23,178 nucleotides of DNA from contig JAZKFP010000315.1 of the NCBI GenBank assembly GCA_040386355.1, positions 1 through 23,178 on the forward strand. The letters are read 5' to 3'. Positions within the stretch are counted from its first letter, which is position 1, and every line of letters starts with the position of its first letter. Below are positions 8,243 through 16,776 of the stretch, piece after piece. The DNA comes from JAZKFP01 sp040386355. Its GTDB lineage: Bacteria > Pseudomonadota > Gammaproteobacteria > Pseudomonadales > UBA6940. The position numbers and the translations under genes were made by a program. Under the pieces are notes generated by a model. That model did no database searches, was not told the DNA's origin, and was given only the letters and a program-made list of their open reading frames with translations.

Positions 8243-8270
8243 TAACGCTTACTTACTTCAGTAAGCGTTA
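8243..8270. other. Perfect 11-bp stem hairpin
   Basis: TAACGCTTACT (8243-8253) pairs perfectly with AGTAAGCGTTA (8260-8270) around a six-base loop. It lies about 70 bases downstream of the tadD stop and upstream of the decayed gene. No T-run follows on either strand, so it may be an RNA processing or stability element, or a protein-binding palindrome, rather than a standard terminator. Confidence 0.45.
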
Positions 8271-8312
8271 ATCAAGTGGCAAGTAAATTAATTTAAAAAA
8301 TTTACATGATTT

Positions 8313-8343
8313 GTGATTTAAAAAATAATATTTTTTAAATCAC
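8313..8343 (-). terminator. Possible terminator hairpin at the end of the Tad operon
   Basis: GTGATTTAAAAAAT (8313-8326) pairs perfectly with ATTTTTTAAATCAC (8330-8343) around a three-base loop. The 14-bp AT-rich stem covers the TGA stop of tadD (8340-8342). It is the last element after a 13-kb run of minus-strand Tad genes, so a termination or 3'-end protection role is likely, although the stem is GC-poor and there is no long U-run. Confidence 0.45.
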
Positions 8344-9335
8344 TCTTGCTCTTTCGTCATTGAATTAAGCAACTCTAAATTATTTGCTGCTTTTTCATGA
8401 TATTGCGGCGAAGTTTCCAATGCATTTTGGAAGTAAGTACGGGCTCGTGTTAAATCATTATTTTGCATCAAGATAACGCCCATATCATTATATGCATCTT
8501 GCTTTGGCATAATTTTGCTAAAGCTCAATTCTGCTTGGCGCCAGTTTTGTTCACGTGTTTGAATTAAACCAAGGTTGTACCAAGCGGTAGCAAAATTTGG
8601 TTTTTGTTTGATCGCTTGATTAAAATAAGATTTTGCTGTGCTCCAATCACCTGACAAATAATTTGAATATCCAAGATTGTTTAGGATGTTGACGTCATTC
8701 GGGCGAATTCGGCCGGCTTGCTTAAAATAATAAATTGCTTTCAAATGCTGTTTTTTCTGATCGTGGATAATTCCCATGGTGTTGTAGGCTTTCCAAGGAG
8801 AATTCGAATCTACATCCAGCATTAAAATACTTCCGTCTTCATTTTTTACAGACGGTGCAACACTAATACGTGCTTTATCTAATTCAATACTTTTTTCTAA
8901 GTGATTCTCAGCTTGATCGACGTTACCTTGTTTGAAAGAACATAATCCTAAATATTGATGTGCAACAATTGAATTCGGTTCATTTTTCAAAATAATATTA
9001 AAAGAATTTAAGCAACGCTCAAAATCACCATTTAAATAGTATACACGGCCTAATCGATCATATAACGGCTGGCTATCTTTGTCTAAATCAAGTCCAAAAC
9101 TATATTCAATAATTGCGCGTTGATAATCTTTATTTTTAACGGCTGTATCGCCGCGCATTAATGATTCATCAACTGTGGTGGGTCGAATAGCTTTGTCAAA
9201 AGCTTTTTCTTTATCTAGCGCATCTATTTCTGATTTTTTAATATCAGCTTCCGAGTTTGGGCTAAAACTGGCACAGCCTTGTAGTGAAAGACTTAAAACA
9301 ATACAACTTAAAGTTAATGATTTTTTAAACATCAT
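8340..9335 (-). CDS. tadD: TadD-like TPR lipoprotein of the Tad/Flp pilus
   Basis: A 331-residue outer-membrane lipoprotein: a lipoprotein signal peptide with lipobox LQGC (acylated C21) is followed by tetratricopeptide repeats over roughly residues 60-320. Typical units include YDRLGRVYYLNGDFERCLN, ILNNLGYSNYLSGDWSTAK and WYNLGLIQTREQNWRQAE. TadD is the Tad-locus pilotin-like TPR lipoprotein that helps the RcpA secretin assemble. It is the last gene of the Tad cluster, about 200 bases after tadC, so it may have a promoter of its own as well. A GGAG site lies about 10 bases before the ATG at 9335; a second ATG follows at once. The TPR repeats alone are not specific; the call rests on location and the lipobox. 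Confidence 0.82.
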   Translation of the reverse strand: MMFKKSLTLSCIVLSLSLQGCASFSPNSEADIKKSEIDALDKEKAFDKAIRPTTVDESLMRGDTAVKNKDYQRAIIEYSFGLDLDKDSQPLYDRLGRVYYLNGDFERCLNSFNIILKNEPNSIVAHQYLGLCSFKQGNVDQAENHLEKSIELDKARISVAPSVKNEDGSILMLDVDSNSPWKAYNTMGIIHDQKKQHLKAIYYFKQAGRIRPNDVNILNNLGYSNYLSGDWSTAKSYFNQAIKQKPNFATAWYNLGLIQTREQNWRQAELSFSKIMPKQDAYNDMGVILMQNNDLTRARTYFQNALETSPQYHEKAANNLELLNSMTKEQE

Positions 9336-9539
9336 GTAGAAATTGCTCCATTAAAACTTAAACTTAAATGTAAATTTAAAAATACAAATGCTCATACTAA
9401 GCACAGATTGGTCTTCTCTTAGGCGCTCGCGAAATAAGCCCGCGCAGCATACTCTCTTTATTAACAAAAGGGGGTATGTGAGCAGGCGAATGAAGAAGCA
9501 CTATCCGGTAAAATTAATATTTAGTCGGTGTATATGTAA

Positions 9540-10526
9540 CTATTGTAGGATGCTCATTGCTTTTATAACCGTGGGCCCTACCACTACTACGAAAAATCCG
9601 GGCCACATACATAACACGGTTGGGAAAATTAATTTTAAACCAAGTTTTGCCGCCATTTCTTCTGCAGCTTGACGGCGTCGATCGCGGAACTCACTCGCAT
9701 ACACACGCAAGCTTTGACCGATTGGAGTTCCTAATCGAGTGGACTGGTCAATTACTGTGATAAAACCACTCAACTCTTTAATCCCAGTGCGATGCATAAG
9801 ATTACGCAGCGCGTGTTGGATAGAAATGCCTAAACGAATTTCACCATTAACCAATGATAGTTCTTGCGCTAAATCTGGATGCGCAAGATCCATCGATTGA
9901 GTGACACGTTGTAATGATGCTTCTAGGCCTAAGCCAGCTTCAACGCACACCACTAAAATATCTAATGCATCGGGAAATCCAATGCGGAGTCTACGTTGTC
10001 GACTGTTAGCCATGGACTTTAAAACAAAATTTGGAAAAATTAAACCTAACGCCGCTCCAGCCATCAATAGAATTAAGAGTGTTTGAAGAGAAATAGCTTC
10101 AAAAAAGTTTAAGCTCACTAAAATGATCAGTGGAAAGAAAATCATTAAAAAAGCTTTTAAACTGTAGAAAATTTTTAATGCGTCACGACTAGGATAGCCA
10201 GCGTATCGTAGCAGCATATTTATTTTGACACGTTCTTTATCTTTTTGAGGTAAAAAGTATTTAGATACGGGATCAATAACGCGATTGATTTTGTCATTAT
10301 ATTCACGCGTTAAAGTAATCGCCTCTTTATCAGCGTATTCTGAATATTGACCGGTTTTTAATAATTGACGAATGTGACGTTTGGTAGGGCTTAGGAAAGA
10401 AGAAACTAATAATAAAATAGCTAATGAAAATAAAAATGTAGAAATGGCAATAATAATTGAGAAAAATAAAGATTGTTCTAAATCAATCTTTGACTCTAAT
10501 AGTGAGGTTAAAAAAGATAGATCCAT
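9540..10526 (-). CDS. tadC: Tad inner-membrane platform protein TadC
   Basis: A 328-residue type II secretion F-domain (T2SSF) membrane protein. Hydrophobic segments lie at about 20-43, 123-140, 148-166 and 298-318, and the F-domain is marked by FPDALDILVVCVEAGLGLEA (about 184-203) and GTPIGQSLRVYASEFRDRRR. TadC forms, with TadB, the membrane platform through which the TadA ATPase drives Flp pilus assembly. Length and topology are normal. The start codon lies 3 bases after the tadB stop, with the ribosome-binding GAGGT inside the end of tadB, so the two are translationally coupled. A gap of about 200 bases separates it from tadD. Confidence 0.92.
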   Translation of the reverse strand: MDLSFLTSLLESKIDLEQSLFFSIIIAISTFLFSLAILLLVSSFLSPTKRHIRQLLKTGQYSEYADKEAITLTREYNDKINRVIDPVSKYFLPQKDKERVKINMLLRYAGYPSRDALKIFYSLKAFLMIFFPLIILVSLNFFEAISLQTLLILLMAGAALGLIFPNFVLKSMANSRQRRLRIGFPDALDILVVCVEAGLGLEASLQRVTQSMDLAHPDLAQELSLVNGEIRLGISIQHALRNLMHRTGIKELSGFITVIDQSTRLGTPIGQSLRVYASEFRDRRRQAAEEMAAKLGLKLIFPTVLCMWPGFFVVVVGPTVIKAMSILQ

Positions 10527-10529
10527 AGG

Positions 10530-11498
10530 TTATACCTCAACTCGAATAATTCGACGCATCCAAAAAACCCCTAAAATCATAATTCCAAATGCATACGCTA
10601 CAACTTTTTTACCAGTGTCTGTGCCAATTAAATCGCCTAAATAACCTGGAGTTGTAATAGAAATAAAAATTATCAGGACAAAAGGTACGGCACATAATAC
10701 CCAAGCAGACATTCGTCCTTCTGCAGTAAGTGTTTTAACTTTTCTATTAAAAGAAAAACGTTCACGAATCAAACGTGAGGCTGATTCAAGTACCTCAATC
10801 AAATTACCGCCCGTTTCCCTTTGAATTAGAATTGCCATCACTAATCCTTTCAACGTCACTGAAGGAACCCGACTTAATAAGGTGTATAAAGCTGCTTGAA
10901 TATCAGCTCCATAATTTATATCAGCAAAAGTTAAAGCAAATTCTTCTGCAATAGGTGATTCCATTTCTTCTGCAATAATTTTAAATGTATCTATAAGAGG
11001 GTAGCCAGCTTGTAGCGACCGACGCATCATATCTATTGCTTCTGGCAGTTGCTCTTCAAATAATGCCATGCGTTTATTTTGAATACGTATTAAATTAAAA
11101 ACCGGAATAACGCTTACAGCAGCGGCGGCAAATAAACTTAAAATAAAAATTTTAGTAAAAACAAAAATTGAAATACCAGCAATTAAAGCCAGAACTAAGC
11201 ATTGAAATAAAATTTCTAAAACGGATGTTCGCTTACCACTTGCTTCAATATAATTGCGGATAAATTCGAAAATAGGACGTTTTTCAAAGAAGCGTCCTAA
11301 AGGCGTTAATATTTCTGTGCGACGTAAACGCACTAAGCTATGCACTTGAGTTTGCGTATTTTGTGAAAGTGCAGAAAGTTTTTGTTGAATTTGACGTCGA
11401 TGTGCACGATTTTCACCAAAAACTGGAATGGTGAGTCCTAGCATTAATGCGAATACAGCAATCGCAATCATTCCAATAAAAATAGCGGTTGACCACAT
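10530..11498 (-). CDS. tadB: Tad inner-membrane platform protein TadB
   Basis: A 322-residue membrane protein with hydrophobic segments at about 4-26, 99-118, 121-138, 264-283 and 299-314 and a T2SSF domain between the second pair and the C-terminal pair. Signature stretches are FEEQLPEAIDMMRRSLQAGY (147-166) and IQRETGGNLIEVLE (225-238), typical of TadB. It partners TadC as the platform of the type IVc pilus machine. The gene lies 15 bases after tadA and 3 bases before tadC. The ATG at 11498 follows GAGGCGAATTAAA. All expected features are present and nothing is truncated. Confidence 0.93.
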   Translation of the reverse strand: MWSTAIFIGMIAIAVFALMLGLTIPVFGENRAHRRQIQQKLSALSQNTQTQVHSLVRLRRTEILTPLGRFFEKRPIFEFIRNYIEASGKRTSVLEILFQCLVLALIAGISIFVFTKIFILSLFAAAAVSVIPVFNLIRIQNKRMALFEEQLPEAIDMMRRSLQAGYPLIDTFKIIAEEMESPIAEEFALTFADINYGADIQAALYTLLSRVPSVTLKGLVMAILIQRETGGNLIEVLESASRLIRERFSFNRKVKTLTAEGRMSAWVLCAVPFVLIIFISITTPGYLGDLIGTDTGKKVVAYAFGIMILGVFWMRRIIRVEV

Positions 11499-11513
11499 TT
11501 TAATTCGCCTCGA

Positions 11514-12974
11514 TTAATGAGCTTTAAATACATCGATCGGTAAATGAATATCCATCATCTCTAGTTTTCGATAAAAATTCGGCACAACGCCAGAGGCCCG
11601 AAAACGTCCTTTTACTTTACCTTCAGAGTCAACTCCTTGACGTTGAAAGATATAAATAGGCGACATAATTATAATATGGCCTTCCGTACCAGTAACTTCT
11701 TCCACACTCATTATTTTTCGTGTGCCGTCTTCTAAACGCTGTACTTGAATCACAATATTTATTGCAGAAGCAATTTGTTGACGTAATGTTTCTACGGGAA
11801 ATTGTGCACCATACATCGTAATCATATTTTCAATACGTGCTAACGCGTCGCGCGCAGTATTAGCATGCACTGTTGTTAAAGATCCATCATGACCAGTATT
11901 CATAGCCTGCAACATATCCAATGATTCAGCGCCACGCACCTCACCGATAATGATGCGATCGGGTCGCATACGCAGGCAGTTTTTAACCAGTTCTCTTTGC
12001 GTTATTTCACCACGACCTTCAATATTCGCTGGTCGAGTTTCTAAACGCACAATATGTGGTTGTTGTAACTGTAATTCAGCAGAATCTTCAATAGTAACAA
12101 TACGTTCGTCTTCCGAAATTTCACTCGATAACACATTTAATAATGTGGTTTTTCCTGAGCCAGTACCGCCAGAAATTAAAACATTTAGCCGTAATTTAAC
12201 GATAGCTTGAAGAATATTTCCAAGCGATTCATCGATAGATCCGAATTCAACTAATTCTGCCATCGACAAACGTTCAACAGAAAAACGGCGGATGGAAATA
12301 GTAGGGCCATCGAGTGCTAACGGAGGAATAATAATATTGACACGCGATCCATCTTTTAATCGCGCATCTACCATGGGAGATAATTCATCAATACGTCGAC
12401 CAACTGAAGAAACAATTTTATCAATTACTTTCATTAAATTTCTAGTATCGGAAAAACGTCGATTGGTTAATTCTAGCTTTCCTTTACGTTCCACATAAAT
12501 TTTATTGGGGCCGTTAACTAGAATATCTGACACTTGAGGATCTTTTAGTAAATCTTCTAATGGACCAAGGCCCATAATTTCATCTTCAAGTGCATTAACC
12601 ACTTGATCACGAGAGGCTGCATTTAGAGGAGCATTCATTTCTCCTAATAAACGATAGGAAATATCTCGAATTTGACGACGCGCACTACTATCCGACATAT
12701 TGCTAAGAACAGTTACATCGACTAGTTCTAACATTTTTTCGTAAATATTTTTAGTCCATAGTGTTTCTAGATTTTGTGTCTCAGAAGATATAGATTGAGT
12801 GGAGGTTTTTTTCTCTCTGGTTATCGCTTGAGTGATTTTCTTCGCAAGCGAAATTTCAGCAGGTGTATTGTTTACATCTACCTCATGTGCAATCGCATTA
12901 TTTGCGGCTTTTTCAATTCGACGAGATTTAATCGTAGCAACACGATCTAAAAAATATTGGCCTACATCGTTCAT
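11514..12974 (-). CDS. tadA: Tad/CpaF secretion ATPase TadA
   Basis: A 486-residue cytoplasmic hexameric ATPase of the type II/IV secretion superfamily, CpaF/TadA branch. After a poorly conserved, charged N-terminal region (about 1-115) comes the family N-domain (ILVNGPNKIYVERKGKLELT), then Walker A GGTGSGKTT (269-277), an Asp box (TIEDSAELQL), Walker B RIIIGEVRG (340-348) and a His box GHDGSLTTVHAN (361-372). It hydrolyses ATP to polymerise and retract Flp pili through TadB/TadC. All catalytic motifs are intact. It sits 26 bases after tadZ and 15 bases before tadB. The ATG start has a weak GAG about 10 bases upstream. Confidence 0.95.
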   Translation of the reverse strand: MNDVGQYFLDRVATIKSRRIEKAANNAIAHEVDVNNTPAEISLAKKITQAITREKKTSTQSISSETQNLETLWTKNIYEKMLELVDVTVLSNMSDSSARRQIRDISYRLLGEMNAPLNAASRDQVVNALEDEIMGLGPLEDLLKDPQVSDILVNGPNKIYVERKGKLELTNRRFSDTRNLMKVIDKIVSSVGRRIDELSPMVDARLKDGSRVNIIIPPLALDGPTISIRRFSVERLSMAELVEFGSIDESLGNILQAIVKLRLNVLISGGTGSGKTTLLNVLSSEISEDERIVTIEDSAELQLQQPHIVRLETRPANIEGRGEITQRELVKNCLRMRPDRIIIGEVRGAESLDMLQAMNTGHDGSLTTVHANTARDALARIENMITMYGAQFPVETLRQQIASAINIVIQVQRLEDGTRKIMSVEEVTGTEGHIIIMSPIYIFQRQGVDSEGKVKGRFRASGVVPNFYRKLEMMDIHLPIDVFKAH

Positions 12975-13000
12975 AATTTTATACTCAATTTAAGTTTAAA

Positions 13001-14233
13001 TTATTCAAAAGCTTCAATAAAAGGCAAAGACTGTCTATTAAATATTCGATCTAAAACACTAGGTCGTTCTTTAATAGCGGTACCGCCTACAATTTCTTCT
13101 AATTGATATAAGGCATAGGTTATTTGTTTTTTAGATGCTACGGTGGAAAGCGGTTTATTTTCAGACAAACAAAAACTTGCTGCTATCGAATCGTAGTCCA
13201 CGGTATAAGCCGACTTAATATTTAGCGCTTTGCAGATATCGCCTGTTGAAATCTCAAGCTTTTTTTGGTATCGATTGATAACAACATGAATACGATTTTC
13301 TGAAATAGATAAGGTTTCTCTAAAAAACTGGATTAACTTCGAGGCATCTTTAACTTGATCAATGGACTGAGTCATTGTTAAAAATACATCGTCGGAATTT
13401 TGTAATGCTGAAACCGTTAATAAATCTAAATATCGAGGAACATCAATAATAATATTTTGAAATTTTGTACAGAGGATACGTAGTAGTGGTTCAAAGTTCG
13501 CAGCTTCAACTTCTTCAAGTAATGGAATTGATTTATCGTTGTGACCGGATAATATACGTAAACGATTACCAGCATGTCCTAAAAAACCTTGTAATGCTAA
13601 ATCATCTATTGATTCAATATTTTTTAAAGCTTCTAAAAAGTTTTGTCCCGCTTTTACGTCTAGATAGTTTTTAGTACCTGAAAACTGTACGTCCATATCA
13701 AATAAAAGCGTATTATGATTTGAAACATCAGCAAGTGTTGCAGCAAGTTGTGTTGCAATAAATGTATTTCCTGCACCGCCACGTGCGTTAATAACGGATG
13801 AAATACGTGCTGAAGTAGACTCCATTTTGCGTTGACGTTGACGTTTATTTTGTAAAATGCTTTGAACAGATTTTTTTAATTCTTCTACTGAAATGGGTTC
13901 AACTAAAAAATCTTTAACACCACCTTGCATTGCGCTTCGAAATAATTCAGGTGAAGCTTGATGAGCAATGACGATATCAATATAAGAATTAAGACGGCGT
14001 AAGGTTTGGATATTGCGCGTTTCGTGCAGACTTCCTTGATCTATTGCCGCAAAAATAACGACAGTATCGTTAAACATGCGATCAGCCATTTCAGCGATTA
14101 ATGTACTTTCGCTTTTTAAGCGAAGTGCATCGGTACTGCAGAATTTTAGTGTTAAGCCTGCACTACTTAAAGGACGTGCAATATGTTCGATTGATTTTTT
14201 ATCGCGTGCGATGAGTAAAATTGAATCCGACAT
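13001..14233 (-). CDS. tadZ: Tad pilus localisation protein TadZ/CpaE
   Basis: A 410-residue two-domain protein. Residues about 1-125 form a receiver-like fold without a typical phospho-acceptor setting (AAIDQGS around D65, and FLVEPIS where the conserved Lys would be). Residues about 145-390 form a ParA/MinD-type ATPase fold. The deviant Walker A reads RGGAGNTF (151-158): both lysines of the canonical KGGxGKT are replaced (R151, N156). LLFDMDVQFSG and NIIIDVPRYLDLLT correspond to the later switch motifs. TadZ/CpaE marks the pole or site where the Tad machine assembles. ATP hydrolysis is doubtful here, as in some known TadZ proteins. The gene lies between tadF and tadA in the same orientation with short gaps. 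Confidence 0.9.
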   Translation of the reverse strand: MSDSILLIARDKKSIEHIARPLSSAGLTLKFCSTDALRLKSESTLIAEMADRMFNDTVVIFAAIDQGSLHETRNIQTLRRLNSYIDIVIAHQASPELFRSAMQGGVKDFLVEPISVEELKKSVQSILQNKRQRQRKMESTSARISSVINARGGAGNTFIATQLAATLADVSNHNTLLFDMDVQFSGTKNYLDVKAGQNFLEALKNIESIDDLALQGFLGHAGNRLRILSGHNDKSIPLLEEVEAANFEPLLRILCTKFQNIIIDVPRYLDLLTVSALQNSDDVFLTMTQSIDQVKDASKLIQFFRETLSISENRIHVVINRYQKKLEISTGDICKALNIKSAYTVDYDSIAASFCLSENKPLSTVASKKQITYALYQLEEIVGGTAIKERPSVLDRIFNRQSLPFIEAFE

Positions 14234-14258
14234 CCTGGTACTACCCTTAAACGGTCAA

Positions 14259-14738
14259 TTAGATACAAGTGATCTGTCCGCCGTTGTCAGGGTTGAAACC
14301 AAGGGATTCACTGGGAAGAATCGACTCATACCTGATCGCGGTTGGATCAAGTTGCAATTCTACTAGCGGAATTATAAGGGCATGTTGATAATTGATAACG
14401 CGTGTGCGTACAAATGTAATTGTATTAATGTTTTGTGCATTAACAGCTACTTCAGCTAAATTATTATTTAAATAATCGATATCTATATTGCCTGCATTAA
14501 ATCTATTTATTCCAGTACGATTTACTTCTCGTGCAATAATTAAATTTCTTTCAGTAACAGGACACACTGCAGCTAAGCGCGTAATTCGACGGCTGGTTTC
14601 CTCAATCATGCTTAGAGAAAACATCAAGCGTCCAACTTCTAACACGCCAAACATCAGCATAAAAAAAACTAAGCTCACTAGTGCAAATTCAACACTGGTA
14701 ATACCTTGGATTTTTTTAATATGTAAAAATTTAATCAC
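14259..14738 (-). CDS. tadF: TadF/TadE-like pseudopilin
   Basis: A 159-residue TadE-like protein with a short basic leader and prepilin-type site: G12 followed by ITSVEFA, placing Glu at position +5 after cleavage, then a hydrophobic helix (about 15-40). The rest is a periplasmic domain with two cysteines (in AAVCPVTE and at the C-terminus QITCI). TadE/TadF pseudopilins are cut by TadV and are needed for pilus initiation. The start is GTG at 14738 with TAGGAA five bases upstream; it lies 6 bases after the stop of the preceding pseudopilin gene. Whether this is TadF or a second TadE cannot be decided from sequence alone; order in the cluster suggests TadF. Confidence 0.82.
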   Translation of the reverse strand: MIKFLHIKKIQGITSVEFALVSLVFFMLMFGVLEVGRLMFSLSMIEETSRRITRLAAVCPVTERNLIIAREVNRTGINRFNAGNIDIDYLNNNLAEVAVNAQNINTITFVRTRVINYQHALIIPLVELQLDPTAIRYESILPSESLGFNPDNGGQITCI

Positions 14739-14744
14739 AAATTC

Positions 14745-15182
14745 CTAAAGCCTCGTAACTTCAATAGATGCTCTTAAATTAAATTCTGTATTTATTCCAG
14801 AGGCACTTAGGTTTGAAAAATTTGGAATTGTGGGAAAAATAATTGCTTTGTAGGGGTAATTTGTCGTAATTATAATAGTATTTAATACAGTAATCTTGAC
14901 ATCATTTCTTGTCAAATTGCGAAGAATTGGTTTTTTTTCACTATTAAAAACAACTAAGTCTTTTCCAATATTTTGTATTTCTGCTAATGTTTTAAACTTA
15001 TGCATTTCGCTTAAGTAACGTGCAGCGACCTGTTGTTGTCTAGTAAGAATCGAATATTCAATTAAAATATTACTAATTTCAATCACAATCGCGAGCAATA
15101 AAAGAAATACCGGTAAAACTACAACCATTTCAACAGCTGCAATTCCTTGTTGTTTCTTTCGTTTTTTTATTGACGACATCAT
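14745..15182 (-). CDS. tadE: TadE-like pseudopilin
   Basis: A 145-residue TadE-family pseudopilin. The leader is very basic (KKRKKQQ), followed by G13 and IAAVEMV, so processing after G13 gives Glu at +5 of the mature protein. A hydrophobic segment spans about residues 17-40, and the C-terminal domain has no cysteines. It is expected to be processed by the TadV peptidase encoded upstream and to take part in early pilus assembly with TadF. Two ATGs are adjacent (15182 and 15179) and the ribosome-binding site is weak. It is flanked by the TadG-like gene (33-base gap) and the second pseudopilin gene. Confidence 0.83.
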   Translation of the reverse strand: MMSSIKKRKKQQGIAAVEMVVVLPVFLLLLAIVIEISNILIEYSILTRQQQVAARYLSEMHKFKTLAEIQNIGKDLVVFNSEKKPILRNLTRNDVKITVLNTIIITTNYPYKAIIFPTIPNFSNLSASGINTEFNLRASIEVTRL

Positions 15183-15215
15183 TAATACAGTAACTCAAAA
15201 AATGTTTATAAATAA

Positions 15216-16421
15216 TTATCGGAACAAGAAAAATTTACCTGGTGATGCAGAATTAGGATTTGTATCGATTCCACCTGCTAACAATGAATCACAGGCGCCT
15301 TGTTCAATAAACTGACCAAAGACTTGTCCGTCCATACCATCATTACCAATGCTTTGAGGTATAAACATGCAAGCATAACCTTTAACAGTTCCTTGGGTAG
15401 GTTTGCTGTGATCACCAGCACCATTACAGTCGGCAACTGGAACTCGAATAATTCGAGCGCGACTTACGCCTTGTGAATTACAAGATGCACCATTTGGATT
15501 CTGATTGCAGATTGCTAAATCAGCTAAATATTTATCGTAATTATAACCTTGGGGATTATTTGCAAAATTATAACGCGTATATTTTGCATGTCCGAATTCC
15601 GGAATTCGACTGTCAACCTTAACTTTGTCCGGAGTGATTGATGGAGTTGGAGGTTTAACATCGCGAACTGTTAATCCAAAAAGCGCATTGATTGTTGCTG
15701 CAACTTCTGCGGAATTATCTCCCACAACTGATTTAACAGTTTTACCAATCGCCGGACACCCTGCGACAGGAAGTGCGTAAATATTACCAGTGTCTTCTCC
15801 ACATTTACTTGGATCGCCTGTATGAATTCGGACTACTGCATCTAAAGCGTAACCGAAATAAGTATTGTCCCCGCTTTGTTGAGCTTGATTAGTACACATA
15901 ATTAAACTGGTATTTTCATCGGTTGGACAGGTATTACCTGTTGGTTTGACGGGTGCTCGACCCGCAACTGCATCGGCGTCCACATTTTTTTGCCACTCGT
16001 CACCGAAAATACTTCCAAGAAATTTTGGTAAATCACTGGCCATTGTTACTTCGACGTATTTAGAATTTTGATTGGTAGTTGCTTTTACGCGGGGATTTAT
16101 TGAACTTAAAACAACTACCTGAGGTGTCAAACTACCTCCCTTGATGTCGAGTTGATTCATCAACTCAACAATGCGTCTGCGAGCAGCTGCTTCAGCAGAT
16201 TGTTTATCACTGGTTTCAAATAAAACTTTTGCGCCTTCAAGAGCAGCAGAATCTGCAATATTTTGAATACGTGTTTTATTTAACACCATATGTCCGGCTT
16301 CAGTTGCAAGCGCAACGATTCCGATCAATGCAAAAATTGAGATAGCAGTGAGTACTAAAATAATACCTCGCTGTTTTTTGTTTTTTAAAATTTTTATATG
16401 GTTTAAACGAATTACTTTCAT
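15216..16421 (-). CDS. tadG: TadG-like Tad pilus protein, cysteine-rich
   Basis: A 401-residue membrane-anchored protein. A basic leader ending KKQRG is followed by a hydrophobic helix (about 19-42) and the block TEAGHMVLNKTRIQNIADSAALEGA, characteristic of the TadG/TadE-like N-terminus (split here: TEAGHMVLNKTR, then IQNIADSAALEGA). Unlike TadE and TadF, no Glu follows at +5, so pilin-type processing is doubtful. The large periplasmic part carries nine cysteines (for example TNQAQ preceded by IMC, then SKCG, VAGC, ASC, ADC, YAC), suggesting disulfides. I see no von Willebrand A metal site, found in some longer TadG proteins. AGGCGA precedes the ATG. The gene lies between the small lipoprotein gene and tadE. 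Confidence 0.78.
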   Translation of the reverse strand: MKVIRLNHIKILKNKKQRGIILVLTAISIFALIGIVALATEAGHMVLNKTRIQNIADSAALEGAKVLFETSDKQSAEAAARRRIVELMNQLDIKGGSLTPQVVVLSSINPRVKATTNQNSKYVEVTMASDLPKFLGSIFGDEWQKNVDADAVAGRAPVKPTGNTCPTDENTSLIMCTNQAQQSGDNTYFGYALDAVVRIHTGDPSKCGEDTGNIYALPVAGCPAIGKTVKSVVGDNSAEVAATINALFGLTVRDVKPPTPSITPDKVKVDSRIPEFGHAKYTRYNFANNPQGYNYDKYLADLAICNQNPNGASCNSQGVSRARIIRVPVADCNGAGDHSKPTQGTVKGYACMFIPQSIGNDGMDGQVFGQFIEQGACDSLLAGGIDTNPNSASPGKFFLFR

Positions 16422-16505
16422 ATTCGCCTCAAATCTAAAAATGTATTCATTTAAAATGCCATATAAAACTTCGATATATGTATTAGCTATGTTTCAGCAG
16501 TGTTA

Positions 16506-16775
16506 TTATTGGTCGTTAAAAAACGAATCTGAATTAATATCTTTTTTTGAATCAACGCTAGAACGATGTTGTTCAAGAATTTTTACACCATATTGACCGT
16601 GCGTGCCGGATACAGCCTTATCACTATTTTGTGCAGCAGCATTAGGATTTTGCACTTGAGCTTGCATGGTTTGTTTTACAGCAGCTCCGAATTTCTCTTC
16701 TTTGTCCATTCCAGGATACATGCAGGCACTAATACTTAAGCTGGCAAGAGCAACACCGAATTTTAAAACATTCAT
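16506..16775 (-). CDS. Small Tad-locus lipoprotein
   Basis: An 89-residue predicted lipoprotein: a short signal peptide ends in lipobox ISAC (Cys about residue 18). The mature part has the pattern KFGAAVKQTMQAQVQNP, an Asn/Ala-rich stretch, and YGVKILEQHR near the C-terminus, resembling small lipoproteins often encoded behind the secretin gene in Tad loci. A role in secretin assembly or stability (RcpB/CpaD position) is inferred from location. I chose ATG 16775 because AGGAAGGA lies just upstream and it begins one base after the secretin stop. A longer reading from 16865 would put the lipobox in the middle and overlap the secretin gene. Confidence 0.75.
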   Translation of the reverse strand: MNVLKFGVALASLSISACMYPGMDKEEKFGAAVKQTMQAQVQNPNAAAQNSDKAVSGTHGQYGVKILEQHRSSVDSKKDINSDSFFNDQ

Positions 16776-16776
16776 A

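Noticed and set aside
9388..9672. 94-residue plus-strand ORF between tadD and tadC
   Set aside because: Its 3' half is antisense to tadC and the N-terminal part has low-quality composition with no ribosome-binding site; no family resemblance.
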